Below are positions 53,057 to 61,879 of a DNA stretch of 64,000 nt, piece by piece (position 1 is the first letter of the stretch; each line of letters begins with the position of its first letter). The position numbers and the translations under genes are program-made. The DNA is taken from contig NZ_JAIOTY010000005.1 in the NCBI RefSeq assembly GCF_019931275.1, positions 1 to 64,000 of the forward strand, read 5' to 3'. The DNA comes from Nitratidesulfovibrio sp. SRB-5. GTDB taxonomy: Bacteria; Desulfobacterota; Desulfovibrionia; Desulfovibrionales; Desulfovibrionaceae. Under the pieces are notes generated by a model. That model was not told the origin of the DNA and searched no databases. It saw only the letters and a list, made by a program, of their open reading frames with translations.

Positions 53057-54340
53057 ATGAACGAAACGTTCCACCGCATCATTTCCCAGGCCGTAGCCAT
53101 GGGCTGGTCTGACGTGCACCTTACCGGCGGTCATGCCGTGGTGTACCGCAAGGACGGGGACATCGGCATGCTGCGCGACACCGTGCTTTCCCCTGCCGAT
53201 GTGGACGACCTGGCGCGCAGCCTGCTGAACCCGCACCGGGCAGACATTTTGCGCCGCCGCTGGTCCGTGGACTTCGCCCATTCCGTGGCAGGCATCCGGG
53301 TGCGGGTGAACATATTCAACACCACGCGGGGCCTCAGCCTGGCCGTACGGCTGCTGGCCGGGCGCATCCCCACCCTGGCCCACCTGAACCTGCACCCATC
53401 CCTGGAAGAATTCACCCGCCTGCGGGCCGGGCTGATACTGGTGTGCGGGGCCACGGGCAGCGGCAAGACCACCACCATGGCCGCCATGCTGGACGAGATA
53501 AACCGCAACCGCCCGGCGCACATCATCACCCTGGAAGACCCCATCGAATACCGCTTTGCCTCCAAAAAGGGCTTTGTGGAACAGCGGGAACTGGGGGCGC
53601 ATTTTCCCAGCTTCGAGCGCGGCCTGCTGGACGTGCTGCGCGAAGACCCGGACGTGATTCTGGTGGGCGAACTGCGAGAGGCGGAAACCATCCGCCTTGC
53701 CCTTTCCGCCGCCGAATCGGGCCATCTGGTCATTGCCTCGCTGCATTCCGCCACGCCGGAAGAAGCCCTGTACCGGCTTTGCAACGCCTTTCCGCTGGAG
53801 GCGCAAGACTTGGTGCGGCACCAGTTGTCGTCCACCCTGCACGCCATCATGGTGCAGCAGTTGCGCATGCACCCCGTGGCGCGGTTCCGCGTGCCGGTGC
53901 TGTCCATGCTCATCGGCACCCACCCGGTGCGCATGCTGGTGCGCGAAGGCAAGTTTGCCCAGTTGCACAGCATCATGGAAATGGGGCGCGGCGACGGCAT
54001 GTTCACCATGGACGCCTACTACGACGACTACCTGAACAGGCCACAGCGTTTTTCCGCCCCGTCCAACGTGTTTCGCCCCGCCCCGGAGGAAGAAACGTTG
54101 CCGGACCACGAATCGCCGCTGGTGGATCGCGGCCTTGGCACTACCCACTACACCCCGGAAGCAGCCCGGCATCTGGCCCGGTCGGATGCCCATCCGGCGG
54201 ATGTCCCCCTTGGGAATGCCACGCGGCTTGATCTCGGCCCCTCCGGCACGGCACGGACGGACGAACACGGCGAGACGGTGTACACCCTTACCGACGAGGG
54301 CAGGCTGGAAGACGTGCTGCGGGAGTTTGCCAGCCGGTAG
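53057..54340 (+). CDS. PilT-like pilus retraction ATPase (first copy)
   Basis: The 427-residue hexameric ATPase has SDVHLTGG near the start, Walker A GATGSGKTTT (K137), LEDPIEYRF (Asp box), VILVGELREAET (Walker B) and HSATPEEALYRL (His box). It lacks the Cys set of PilB. The C-terminus runs about 80 residues past a usual PilT and is poorly conserved. I used the ATG at 53057; a GTG at 53048 is possible. A second PilT gene is at 61880, so the system has two retraction-type motors. Confidence 0.9.
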   Translation: MNETFHRIISQAVAMGWSDVHLTGGHAVVYRKDGDIGMLRDTVLSPADVDDLARSLLNPHRADILRRRWSVDFAHSVAGIRVRVNIFNTTRGLSLAVRLLAGRIPTLAHLNLHPSLEEFTRLRAGLILVCGATGSGKTTTMAAMLDEINRNRPAHIITLEDPIEYRFASKKGFVEQRELGAHFPSFERGLLDVLREDPDVILVGELREAETIRLALSAAESGHLVIASLHSATPEEALYRLCNAFPLEAQDLVRHQLSSTLHAIMVQQLRMHPVARFRVPVLSMLIGTHPVRMLVREGKFAQLHSIMEMGRGDGMFTMDAYYDDYLNRPQRFSAPSNVFRPAPEEETLPDHESPLVDRGLGTTHYTPEAARHLARSDAHPADVPLGNATRLDLGPSGTARTDEHGETVYTLTDEGRLEDVLREFASR

Positions 54341-54494
54341 CGCGCGCACTTTCAGGGTGCCAATACATGGACGGCATCGTTCAGGCGGTTATATTCCGGG
54401 GGGCACGGCGGGCACGGGGGCACGCCGCAGCGGCACGGATGACCACAAATTTTCCACGCCTTACGGGCGGGCTCCAACCCGCCGGGCACGCACA

Positions 54495-55094
54495 ATGACG
54501 ACGCACACCACACAGCACCCAGCCACGCCCCCCCAAGGCGACCACGGCACCTACCGCGCTGCCGATGGCCGACACGCGGCACAACTGGCTGCCCTCTTTT
54601 CCCCTGCTCTGCTTCCTGCACACTACAAAACCGGGCAGCGCGGCTTCACCATCATCGAAGTGGTGGCCGTGCTGGTAATCATGGCCGTCATCACCGCCGT
54701 GGCCACAGAGCGTTTCTTCAACCAGACCCCCATGGAACTAGGCGGCATCGAGGCCAGCGTGCGCAGCCACCTGCGCTATGCCCGCACCCGATCCATGAAC
54801 AGCGATCAGGTGTTCGGTGTGCAGATACTCTCCACCACCACCTATGCCATCTTCCGCAACGGCAATACCGGCACTCGCGTGATCCTGCCCGGTCAGCCGG
54901 CCACCGGCATCATCACCCTGGAAGACGGGGCCACCTTCACCACCGGGGCCACCACCTTCAGCTTCGACCAGTGGGGCAGGCCCTGCCCCAACGCAACGGG
55001 CACCCTGCCGAGTTCGAGTATTACCATCTCTCTGAGCTATCTTGGCCAGACCGCAAGCATCGTGGTGGTGCGCAACACGGGGTACCTGCAATGA
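54495..55094 (+). CDS. Minor prepilin (GspH/FimT-like) with very long leader
   Basis: The 199-residue prepilin has cleavage motif QRG|FTIIEVVAVLVIMAVITAV at G50|F51 with Glu at +5. The apparent 50-residue leader is much longer than normal (5-25), so the true start may be a rare codon nearer the motif. The mature part contains DQWGRPCPNATG and a beta-rich C-terminus like GspH/FimT. It overlaps the next gene by 4 bases (ATGA). Confidence 0.85.
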   Translation: MTTHTTQHPATPPQGDHGTYRAADGRHAAQLAALFSPALLPAHYKTGQRGFTIIEVVAVLVIMAVITAVATERFFNQTPMELGGIEASVRSHLRYARTRSMNSDQVFGVQILSTTTYAIFRNGNTGTRVILPGQPATGIITLEDGATFTTGATTFSFDQWGRPCPNATGTLPSSSITISLSYLGQTASIVVVRNTGYLQ

Positions 55095-55561
55095 ATCCGC
55101 ACACCCACCGCACGGATGCAAGGCACCCAGCACGCGCCGACCTGCGCGCAGGATTCACGCTTATCGAAATCATCATCACGGTTGTGCTGGCGGCCCTCAT
55201 GGGGCTCATGATGCTGTCCGTATCCGGCACGGCCCTGCGCGGCAGCACGGAAAGTTACGGTCTAGCGGTAACGCAGGCACAACTGACCGACATCATCGAA
55301 TCCATGACCGCAGACTACCGGGCGCTGTACTCCACGGAAAGCGACCCCATCGCCACCATCACGGGGCGCATCGGTACGGCGGGCAGCACACAGACCAACA
55401 ATCGCTACACCACCGGCTCGTACACCGTGGTCGTGAACCGGCGCATCCGCTTTGCGGGCAGTGCCCCCAACTTCACGGAACAGTCCGACAGCAACGGCGA
55501 CATGCTGCGCGTGACCATAGCGGTAGGCGACTCGACCGCCACCACCCTGTTCTCGCGCTAG
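55091..55561 (+). CDS. Minor prepilin (GspI/PilV-like)
   Basis: The 156-residue prepilin has a 21-residue leader, cleavage G21|F22 and Glu at +5 (GFTLIEIIITVVLAALMGLMML). The mature domain is Thr/Ser-rich. It starts inside the stop of the previous gene. As one of three consecutive minor prepilins it probably belongs to the priming complex at the pilus tip. Confidence 0.88.
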   Translation: MNPHTHRTDARHPARADLRAGFTLIEIIITVVLAALMGLMMLSVSGTALRGSTESYGLAVTQAQLTDIIESMTADYRALYSTESDPIATITGRIGTAGSTQTNNRYTTGSYTVVVNRRIRFAGSAPNFTEQSDSNGDMLRVTIAVGDSTATTLFSR

Positions 55562-55573
55562 GGGGGACATGCC

Positions 55574-58500
55574 ATGAACGCCAAGGGCTTTACCCTCATT
55601 GAAATCATTGTGGTATTGATGCTTGTGGGGATGCTGGCCGCCGTGGCCGGGGTGGGCATTGCCACCGGGGCGCGCAGCTTCGTGACAGCGCGCGAGGCCA
55701 GTGACCTGGCGCAGGAAGCGCAACTGGCCATGGACCGCCTGACCCGCGAGATTGTTGAACTGGTGGACATACCGGCCAACAGTTCCTCCACGCTGCTGGT
55801 GCTGCGCAACGTGGGCGCAAGAGGCGCAGCGCAGTTCGACCGGTCCATCCAGTACGTGTCCAACGCCCGGGCGATACGCATTGCGGATGGCCGTGGTGGC
55901 GCGGCCAACGGTGACACGCTCATCGACAACGTGACCGCCTTCAGCCTGACCTACTGGCAAGAGGACGCCTCCTCCACCTCGTGGGCCGCCAACACCGATG
56001 CCCGATTGCTGTCCGCCATCGATGTCGATTTCACCCTAACCGCGCCGGGCGGCACCACGCGCCAGTTCGTCAACCGTATCGTGCCCCGCAACAACGAAAA
56101 CCGGGGCGGGGCCAGCCCCAACTCCGCGCCGCCATCGCTGGCCCGGTACGACGTGTGCTTCGTTGCAACGGCGGCGGCTGGCAATGGCGACCACCCCGTG
56201 GTAGTGCAACTGCGCCAGTTCCGCGACAGGCTGCTGCTGCCATGGTCCGGTGGGCGGGCACTGGTGCGAGCTTATTACGCCGTGGGGCCGGACATGGCCC
56301 GCGTGGTTGCCGCGCACGAGCCTTTGCGTGCCGCCACCCTGGCCGCCCTGACGCCGGTTGCCGCGCTGGCGGGGCTGGCCGTACATGCGCCAGGGTGGCT
56401 GGTGGCCTGTGTGGTGCTTTCCGCCCTGCTGGTGGCGGTGGCGGGCCGTGCCCTGCGCAGAGGACGCGCCGCCGCGCAGGCGACCATCGGCGCTAGCATG
56501 GATGTTGCCCGTAACGCTGGTCAGCGTGGGGCGGTGCTCCTTAGCACCATCGTGACCATCCTGGCCTTTTCGGTACTGGCGGCCACCATGGTGCCCATGA
56601 TGACCGGATCCATGATGGGCGAAATTTCAGCCGTGCAGGGCGACCAAGCCTACTACCTTGCGGAATCGGGCTTTGGCGCTGCGGGCAGCATGTTTCTTGC
56701 GGCGGGCGACGAGCAGGCCCGCAAGGACTTACTGGAAACCATGGACGGGTCCACCTACACCCTGCTGAACAACGCGGGTTCGTTCACTCTGGGGGTGGAA
56801 CCCTATTGGTATGAAGTCGTCAGCAGTTCCGGAAATACACTGACCACCAAGGCCTATGGCACCCCGCCACCTTTGCCCGCCAACACAACAGGGCGTATTC
56901 GCGTAGGGACTGCGGCCAATTTTTACACTTACAGCAACATTGCGGTTTCTGGCAGCAACGTAGTTTTCACTCTGAGCGCCACACCTAATCCGGCCATCGC
57001 AACCGGGGCCGATGTATTCCTGAGCGCCCACCCAGCCACCGCCACCTCGATATCTGAACGTGGCAACCTGAGCCTTACTACGACGCATGCCGCTGCCTTT
57101 CCCGACGTGAATGGCATGTTCACTATTCGCGACGGCTCAGTGCATACCGGTTCCGTGGCGTATGTATACCGCCGCAAGACCACGCAAGATAATACCGTAC
57201 AACTCGAAGACATTCGACTTGTGGACGAAACAGCCAACTGGCCCAGCAACAGTTCGCTCTCCGCCAACGCCAACATCACGCTGGAAGCGTACCTGCGCCT
57301 GCACTCAACGGGTACGCCTCCCGGTGGCCTACCGCGTGAGGTCATCTACAACGTACCCATCGGATGGGTTCTGGGAGGCGGCAGTTTCAACAAGGAACGC
57401 TTTCAAGACACCTTCGAAGACCTGAGCAAGTGGTTCTCAGCACAAGGTGACGCAGAGCACGGCCACCTTGGCAGGCATCAGGCTGTCGAAGTGGATGGCA
57501 CCAACAAGGCGCTTGATGTGACGCAAATGGAAACGGCGGCCACCAATATCGTGGGGGCCATCGTCTCGTGGCTGACGGGCCGCAACCAGTGGAGTACGAT
57601 TTTTTTCAACTGGGGCCAGACAAGCACCAACCTGTACCGTGGCTGGCTGGATTCACAAGGTTTCTTGAGCTACGATCTGCAATTCAAAACCTATGCTTCG
57701 AACCAGGCCAGCGAGCCCGAGTTCTTCGCAGGCATGACTTTCAGAGGCCGTAACAACGGCAACGATCTTGACACATTCGGAATTTCTCTGGTCCGCTTCA
57801 AGATGGAGTACACCCTTGTCAGCTTAATTCCTTTCGTCATCGAAATTGCACTGACAGGCGACACCCCTCAGCAACTTGTCCCCAACTACATAAATAGCGA
57901 CTCTCCGGGACCGCTTTTCGACCAAAGCGAAAATTATACATGGGAACGGTATTCAGTCCCCGCCATCCTGCTGTGGGAACGACGCAACGGTGTTTTCCGT
58001 TGGCTGGCCTACAAAACCCTGCCGAGCAGTGCATCGAATATTGTCACCTACAAATACGCCAGCAGAAGGCACACATACTCGCTGAACAAATGGCCGACCC
58101 TGCTGACACGCCTTGTGGAAGGGCAACCGCTCGGATTCCGCAACGGCGGCGGCGCAGACGGTGCCGGAAACACGAAGCGCATCAATTATGGTGATACAGT
58201 GACATGCAGTACGGGCGCCAAGGCCCGCGTCATTGGTCAGCCTATCGTCACCAGCGGTTCATGGTCCGACGGTTCCGCCGCAGGCATACTTGTGGTTGCA
58301 AACATCGATACAAGCCAAGGAGACTTCACGGCCAGCCAGCCCCTGAGCGTAGACAACGTGGCTCACGCCACCGTGACCACCTTGCCCGGAAGCAGCGCCG
58401 TCATGGGCAGCAAAACCAACTACATCCGCGTATACTACGCCGACAGTGGAGCATCCATATCCGGCAACAGCATTCCTTATGACAATATACGACGTTCAAA

Positions 58501-58849
58501 TGCGCGGCTTTCATCATCGGGCGCCACCGTCAACTGGATTCCCGACGACTACGAGCAATGGACGAGCAGCACGGACTACTTCACCATTGTCGAATGGGAT
58601 GGGGTCAACACTGTTGGCGCAGGCAGTCTGAGCGAACGTCTTGGGGACAGCACCGACAGGCGAACCATCATAACGAGCCCCAACCTGCTATCTCCGGCCT
58701 ATGACCCCAACAACCTGCCGGACTCGATTGCCGAAGGGATAGCTTTTGCCACGTCCGGCGCAAGTGGTGACACCATCTACTTCGACGACTTCGGCCTGCA
58801 ACTGGACCTGCGCAGCGGCAAGGGTTTTCTGCCGCCCATCCAGCAGTAA
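55574..58849 (+). CDS. Giant fusion: minor prepilin (PilW/GspJ-like) + CFI-box + PilX-like segment + large C-terminal domain
   Basis: The 1091-residue product is far larger than any usual prepilin. Residues 1-190: prepilin with leader MNAKG|FTLIEIIVVLMLVGML and a GspJ/PilW-like fold. Residues 195-308: CFVATAAAG...RQFRDRLLLP...YYAVGPD followed by two hydrophobic stretches, matching the CFI-box domain normally found at the extreme C-terminus of exported proteins. Residue 309 is Met, and MDVARNAGQRGAVLLSTIV onward is a second, PilX-like N-terminus. Residues about 345-1091 are a large beta-rich region I do not recognise, with AT-richer DNA. There is no stop and no clear ribosome-binding site at 56498. 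It may be a true fusion or two genes joined by loss of a stop. Confidence 0.85.
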   Translation: MNAKGFTLIEIIVVLMLVGMLAAVAGVGIATGARSFVTAREASDLAQEAQLAMDRLTREIVELVDIPANSSSTLLVLRNVGARGAAQFDRSIQYVSNARAIRIADGRGGAANGDTLIDNVTAFSLTYWQEDASSTSWAANTDARLLSAIDVDFTLTAPGGTTRQFVNRIVPRNNENRGGASPNSAPPSLARYDVCFVATAAAGNGDHPVVVQLRQFRDRLLLPWSGGRALVRAYYAVGPDMARVVAAHEPLRAATLAALTPVAALAGLAVHAPGWLVACVVLSALLVAVAGRALRRGRAAAQATIGASMDVARNAGQRGAVLLSTIVTILAFSVLAATMVPMMTGSMMGEISAVQGDQAYYLAESGFGAAGSMFLAAGDEQARKDLLETMDGSTYTLLNNAGSFTLGVEPYWYEVVSSSGNTLTTKAYGTPPPLPANTTGRIRVGTAANFYTYSNIAVSGSNVVFTLSATPNPAIATGADVFLSAHPATATSISERGNLSLTTTHAAAFPDVNGMFTIRDGSVHTGSVAYVYRRKTTQDNTVQLEDIRLVDETANWPSNSSLSANANITLEAYLRLHSTGTPPGGLPREVIYNVPIGWVLGGGSFNKERFQDTFEDLSKWFSAQGDAEHGHLGRHQAVEVDGTNKALDVTQMETAATNIVGAIVSWLTGRNQWSTIFFNWGQTSTNLYRGWLDSQGFLSYDLQFKTYASNQASEPEFFAGMTFRGRNNGNDLDTFGISLVRFKMEYTLVSLIPFVIEIALTGDTPQQLVPNYINSDSPGPLFDQSENYTWERYSVPAILLWERRNGVFRWLAYKTLPSSASNIVTYKYASRRHTYSLNKWPTLLTRLVEGQPLGFRNGGGADGAGNTKRINYGDTVTCSTGAKARVIGQPIVTSGSWSDGSAAGILVVANIDTSQGDFTASQPLSVDNVAHATVTTLPGSSAVMGSKTNYIRVYYADSGASISGNSIPYDNIRRSNARLSSSGATVNWIPDDYEQWTSSTDYFTIVEWDGVNTVGAGSLSERLGDSTDRRTIITSPNLLSPAYDPNNLPDSIAEGIAFATSGASGDTIYFDDFGLQLDLRSGKGFLPPIQQ

Positions 58850-58969
58850 AGGCGCAACGGGCATGGGGTGATGTGAGCGACGGGGGAAGCACCGGGCGGG
58901 GGACGGCGCGCGGGCGACGCACATATCGTGTTGCGTGACGTGCGTAACGCAGCCAACGCAGGAAAACAG

Positions 58970-58999
58970 GCGCGCCCCCCGATGGTTCAGGGGGCGCGC
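58970..58999. terminator. Hairpin between convergent genes
   Basis: Perfect 10-bp arms GCGCGCCCCC / GGGGGCGCGC with a 10-base loop lie between the giant prepilin fusion gene and the convergent DUF4124 gene. Probably a bidirectional terminator. Confidence 0.75.
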
Positions 59000-59106
59000 A
59001 AGCGTGGCGATGTGGGCAGGGCGGGCAGCCGGAAGACGGCGATGGTACCCGGCGCGAGAAAAGGCGGAACAGCGACGAAAACCGGCGATACGGATGACTG
59101 CCCCGG

Positions 59107-59757
59107 CTACTGGGCGCCCTCGCCGCCGGAGGATTCACTGCCCGCGTCCAGCAGTTTGAGGCGGCTTTCCACCTCGTTGATGCGGCCTTCCACCTCGTTC
59201 TGGTGGTAGCGCGAACGCTGCTTGGCGTAGCCGTCGCCCTTGGCGCGGGCGCGCCGGTTGTCGAGGTCGTAGGCCTCTTTTTCCTTCTGGAGTTCCTCCA
59301 GGCGGCGTTGCAGGGCCTCGCGCTCTTCCGCCTTGGGGTCCGGCCCGGACTGCACGGCGGGCAGCATCTGACCATCAGAACCGATGCCGGGCACGCCGGG
59401 TTGCAGGGGCTGACCGTCGGGGCCGAAACGCAGTGGTTGGCCGTCCGGCCCCGGTATGGGCTGGCCGTCCGCCCCCACGAGCACGCCATCCACCACGTGC
59501 GCACCTTCCATGCCGGGCAGGGCGACGCCGGAACCGCCAGCAGCGTCGGGGGCACCGGGCCTCCCCTCGCTGGGCGTGGCGGAAAGACTTTTCATGTCGG
59601 CGGGGGCCTGCGCCGGGGGCTTGTCGGTAATATGCTTCACGCCCTTTTCGTCGGTCCAGATGTAGACCTTGCCGCCAAGGGCCACGCCCGGCGCAACCAG
59701 CAACCCGGCCACCAGCAATGCCGCCAGCGGCGCACCCGGCTTACGCAGTGAGAACAT
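59107..59757 (-). CDS. DUF4124-domain exported protein with C-terminal coiled coil
   Basis: The 216-residue protein has a signal peptide (LAALLVAGLLVAPGVALGG), a DUF4124 motif (KVYIWTDEKGVKHITDKPP at about 29-47), a Gly/Pro-rich segment with PDGQP repeats (about 95-135) and a charged coiled coil (EEREALQRRLEELQKEKEAYDL). DUF4124 is often seen in envelope proteins and next to transglycosylases. The ATG at 59757 follows GGGAGG. It diverges from a second DUF4124 gene. Confidence 0.85.
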   Translation of the reverse strand: MFSLRKPGAPLAALLVAGLLVAPGVALGGKVYIWTDEKGVKHITDKPPAQAPADMKSLSATPSEGRPGAPDAAGGSGVALPGMEGAHVVDGVLVGADGQPIPGPDGQPLRFGPDGQPLQPGVPGIGSDGQMLPAVQSGPDPKAEEREALQRRLEELQKEKEAYDLDNRRARAKGDGYAKQRSRYHQNEVEGRINEVESRLKLLDAGSESSGGEGAQ

Positions 59758-59888
59758 CGACACCTCCCATGCATCACATGACATTCAGGCCACATTCGAC
59801 GCCCGCTCCGGCATCCGGCCCCCATGCGGCACCATACACCACCGGGGCAGCATCAGCCACGCCCATTAGATGGCGCGGGCGGAGCCGC

Positions 59889-60497
59889 ATGGCCCTGCTG
59901 GCGGCGGCTCTGACGCTGGCCCTTGCCGTACCTGCCGGGGGTATCGGCGGCCTTGTCCGCCCCGCCGCCGCGGCATCCGCTGGAGAAGTCGTCACCATCT
60001 ACCGCTACGTGGACGAGGACGGCGTGGTGCACCTGACCGACAAGCCAAAGGGCGACACACGCTACCGTGTGTTCGGGCGGTTTCGGGTGCAGGAACTGGT
60101 GAAGGCCGTGGGGCCGGTGGGCATCAAGGGGCTGGCCGCCAAGCACGGCGCGCGCCACGGCGTGGACCCGCGCCTGGTGGAAGCGGTGATTGCCGTGGAA
60201 TCGAACTACGACCCCACGGCGGTTTCGCCCGCCGGGGCGCAGGGGCTGATGCAGATCATGCCCGGCACCCAGCGCGACCTGGGGGTTTCCGCGCCGTTCG
60301 ACGCCGACGCCAACGTGGAGGGCGGCGTGCGCTACCTGAAATCGCTCATGGACCGCTTCGGCGAGTTGCCGCTGGCGCTGGCCGCCTACAACGCCGGGCC
60401 GGAACGGGTGGCGAAGCACGGCGGCATTCCGCCCATACCGGAAACGCAGCAGTACGTGACCAAGGTGATGGATACCTATGCCCGGCTTTCGCGGTAG
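59889..60497 (+). CDS. DUF4124 + lytic transglycosylase (SLT) protein
   Basis: The 202-residue exported protein has an Ala-rich signal region, DUF4124 (YRYVDEDGVVHLTDKPKGDTRY at about 38-59) and an SLT domain with catalytic E104 (EAVIAVESNYDP), AQGLMQIMPGTQRDLGV and ALAAYNAGPERV. It probably cuts peptidoglycan locally to let the pilus machine through. I chose the ATG at 59889 (GGAG upstream); starts at 59769 or 59778 would give a more usual positive N-region (RWRGRSR) for the signal peptide. The stop codon is part of the palindromic element that follows. Confidence 0.85.
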   Translation: MALLAAALTLALAVPAGGIGGLVRPAAAASAGEVVTIYRYVDEDGVVHLTDKPKGDTRYRVFGRFRVQELVKAVGPVGIKGLAAKHGARHGVDPRLVEAVIAVESNYDPTAVSPAGAQGLMQIMPGTQRDLGVSAPFDADANVEGGVRYLKSLMDRFGELPLALAAYNAGPERVAKHGGIPPIPETQQYVTKVMDTYARLSR

Positions 60498-60643
60498 GGG
60501 CTGTCTCTAAATTGTCCTTTCGCCCGTTGGCATCGTCAAACTTCACCCGCCATTTCGGTCGAATACGAGAAGAGTATACTCCCTCATGGCGGGCTTGTTT
60601 TCCTTGCCAACGAACGAAATGCCTAATTTAGAAACAGCCCCTA
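60495..60643. repeat. Long imperfect palindromic repeat element, copy 2 (between SLT gene and pilD)
   Basis: Outer arms of 19 bases (60495-60513 with 60625-60643) pair with one wobble and include the TAG of the SLT gene. Inside are GCCCGTTGGC and GCCAACGAACG, CCCGCCAT and ATGGCGGG, and GAATAC with GTATAC at the centre. The core is shared with 50973-51101. A shortened relative follows at 60651-60678 (TTCCAAC / GTTGGAA around TCTTTTCGCCCG). Lying between convergent genes it could serve both as terminator. Confidence 0.88.
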
Positions 60644-60721
60644 GCGGCTATTCCAACTTGTCTTTTCGCCCGTTGGAAAAAGGATGGCTGCTGGCCGGGG
60701 CTGTTTCCGAATCAGGACGGT

Positions 60722-61525
60722 TCAGACCGGCTTTCCGGTGACAAATCCGAACCACCAGCGCACCAGCGCCGGGCCGTACAGCATGTAGATCATGGCCCCC
60801 AGGCTGAGGAACGGACCGAAGGGAATGGCCACCTCGCGGGCGGACTGGCCCTCTTCGCGGCGGCGCAGGAACCACGCGGCGGCCAGCAGGGCCGAAAGGC
60901 CCGCCAACAGCGTGACCACGGGCAGGGCCTGCCAGCCGCACAGTCCGCCGATGAGCACCATCAGCTTCACGTCGCCAAGGCCCATGCCGTCAATGCCGCG
61001 CACCCGCTTGAAGCCCGCAAGCACCAGCCAGAACGCGCCGCCGCCCGCCACCGCGCCGATCAGGCTGTCGGCCAGGGGCATGCCCAGCAGCAGCACGGCG
61101 GCCACCGGGGCGGCCACGGCGCCGGTCAGGGTGATGACATCGGGCAGGATGAACGTTTCGAAATCAATGAACGAGGCCACCAGCAGCGCCCCGCCGAACA
61201 CCATGTACACGGCGAAGGGCCACGTGGCGCCAAAGCGAAAGGCCAGCAGCAGGGCCAGCAAGCCGGACACGGCCTCGACAGTGGGATAACGGGGGCTGAT
61301 GCGCTGGCCGCAGGCATGGCAGCGTCCGCGCAGCGCAAGATAGCTGAGGATGGGCACAAGATGCCACGGGCGCAGCCGCGCGGCGCAGTGCGGGCAGTGC
61401 GACGGCGGCCATAGCAGCGACTGGCCCTCGATGGCCCGGTGGATGCACACGTTGTAGAAACTGCCAAGCACAAGGCCCAGCACCAGCGCAAGCCACGGAA
61501 AGACGGCGGGGTCGGTGTACGGCAT
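60722..61525 (-). CDS. pilD: Prepilin peptidase / N-methyltransferase
   Basis: The 267-residue aspartyl protease of the inner membrane cleaves and N-methylates the prepilins encoded nearby. The zinc-binding Cys pairs are C44-C47 and C69-C72 (CPHC, CHAC). The catalytic aspartates are D121 (SFIDFETFILPD) and D185 (MGLGDVK). The N-terminus LGLVLGSFYNVCIHR is typical. About eight membrane helices. AGGAG lies 10 bases before the ATG. Confidence 0.96.
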   Translation of the reverse strand: MPYTDPAVFPWLALVLGLVLGSFYNVCIHRAIEGQSLLWPPSHCPHCAARLRPWHLVPILSYLALRGRCHACGQRISPRYPTVEAVSGLLALLLAFRFGATWPFAVYMVFGGALLVASFIDFETFILPDVITLTGAVAAPVAAVLLLGMPLADSLIGAVAGGGAFWLVLAGFKRVRGIDGMGLGDVKLMVLIGGLCGWQALPVVTLLAGLSALLAAAWFLRRREEGQSAREVAIPFGPFLSLGAMIYMLYGPALVRWWFGFVTGKPV

Positions 61526-61879
61526 GGTGTCTCGGCTCCTTCATTGCGTTGCGCAAGCGACTTCTAGCAGAAGGGGCCGCGACACGCCATTAGTATACGA
61601 TACTTGATTATTCCGCCCATCCGCATAGGATCGGGCCAGCCTTTGAGGCGGCATCGGGCAGGCGGAAAAAGGCATCCGGAAGGCAGGAGCGGGCATCCGC
61701 CCCGATCCGGCCAACGAAGATGCAGCCGGATTCGACCATACGTGAACCGGGCCTCGAACCGGCAGGGAACCGGCCCCGATTTACCCCGATCTGCCCCGAT
61801 CTGCCCCGGTTTACCCCGATCTGCCTCGAACCGGCGCACACATCCCCCACCGCCGCCCGCGCGGCGCAAGGAACCACGC
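61526..61879. other. 354-bp divergent intergenic region (pilD / pilT)
   Basis: It carries the decamer tandem repeat at 61774-61833. An AT-richer stretch at 61585-61615 (AGTATACGATACTTGATTATT) is the likeliest promoter site. No gene was seen. Confidence 0.5.
61774..61833. repeat. 10-bp tandem repeat, six units, upstream of pilT
   Basis: Decamers starting at 61774, 61784, 61794, 61804, 61814 and 61824 follow CCCCGATCTG or CCCCGATTTA-like forms. The period is close to one DNA turn, and the array ends 46 bases before the pilT start. Confidence 0.92.
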
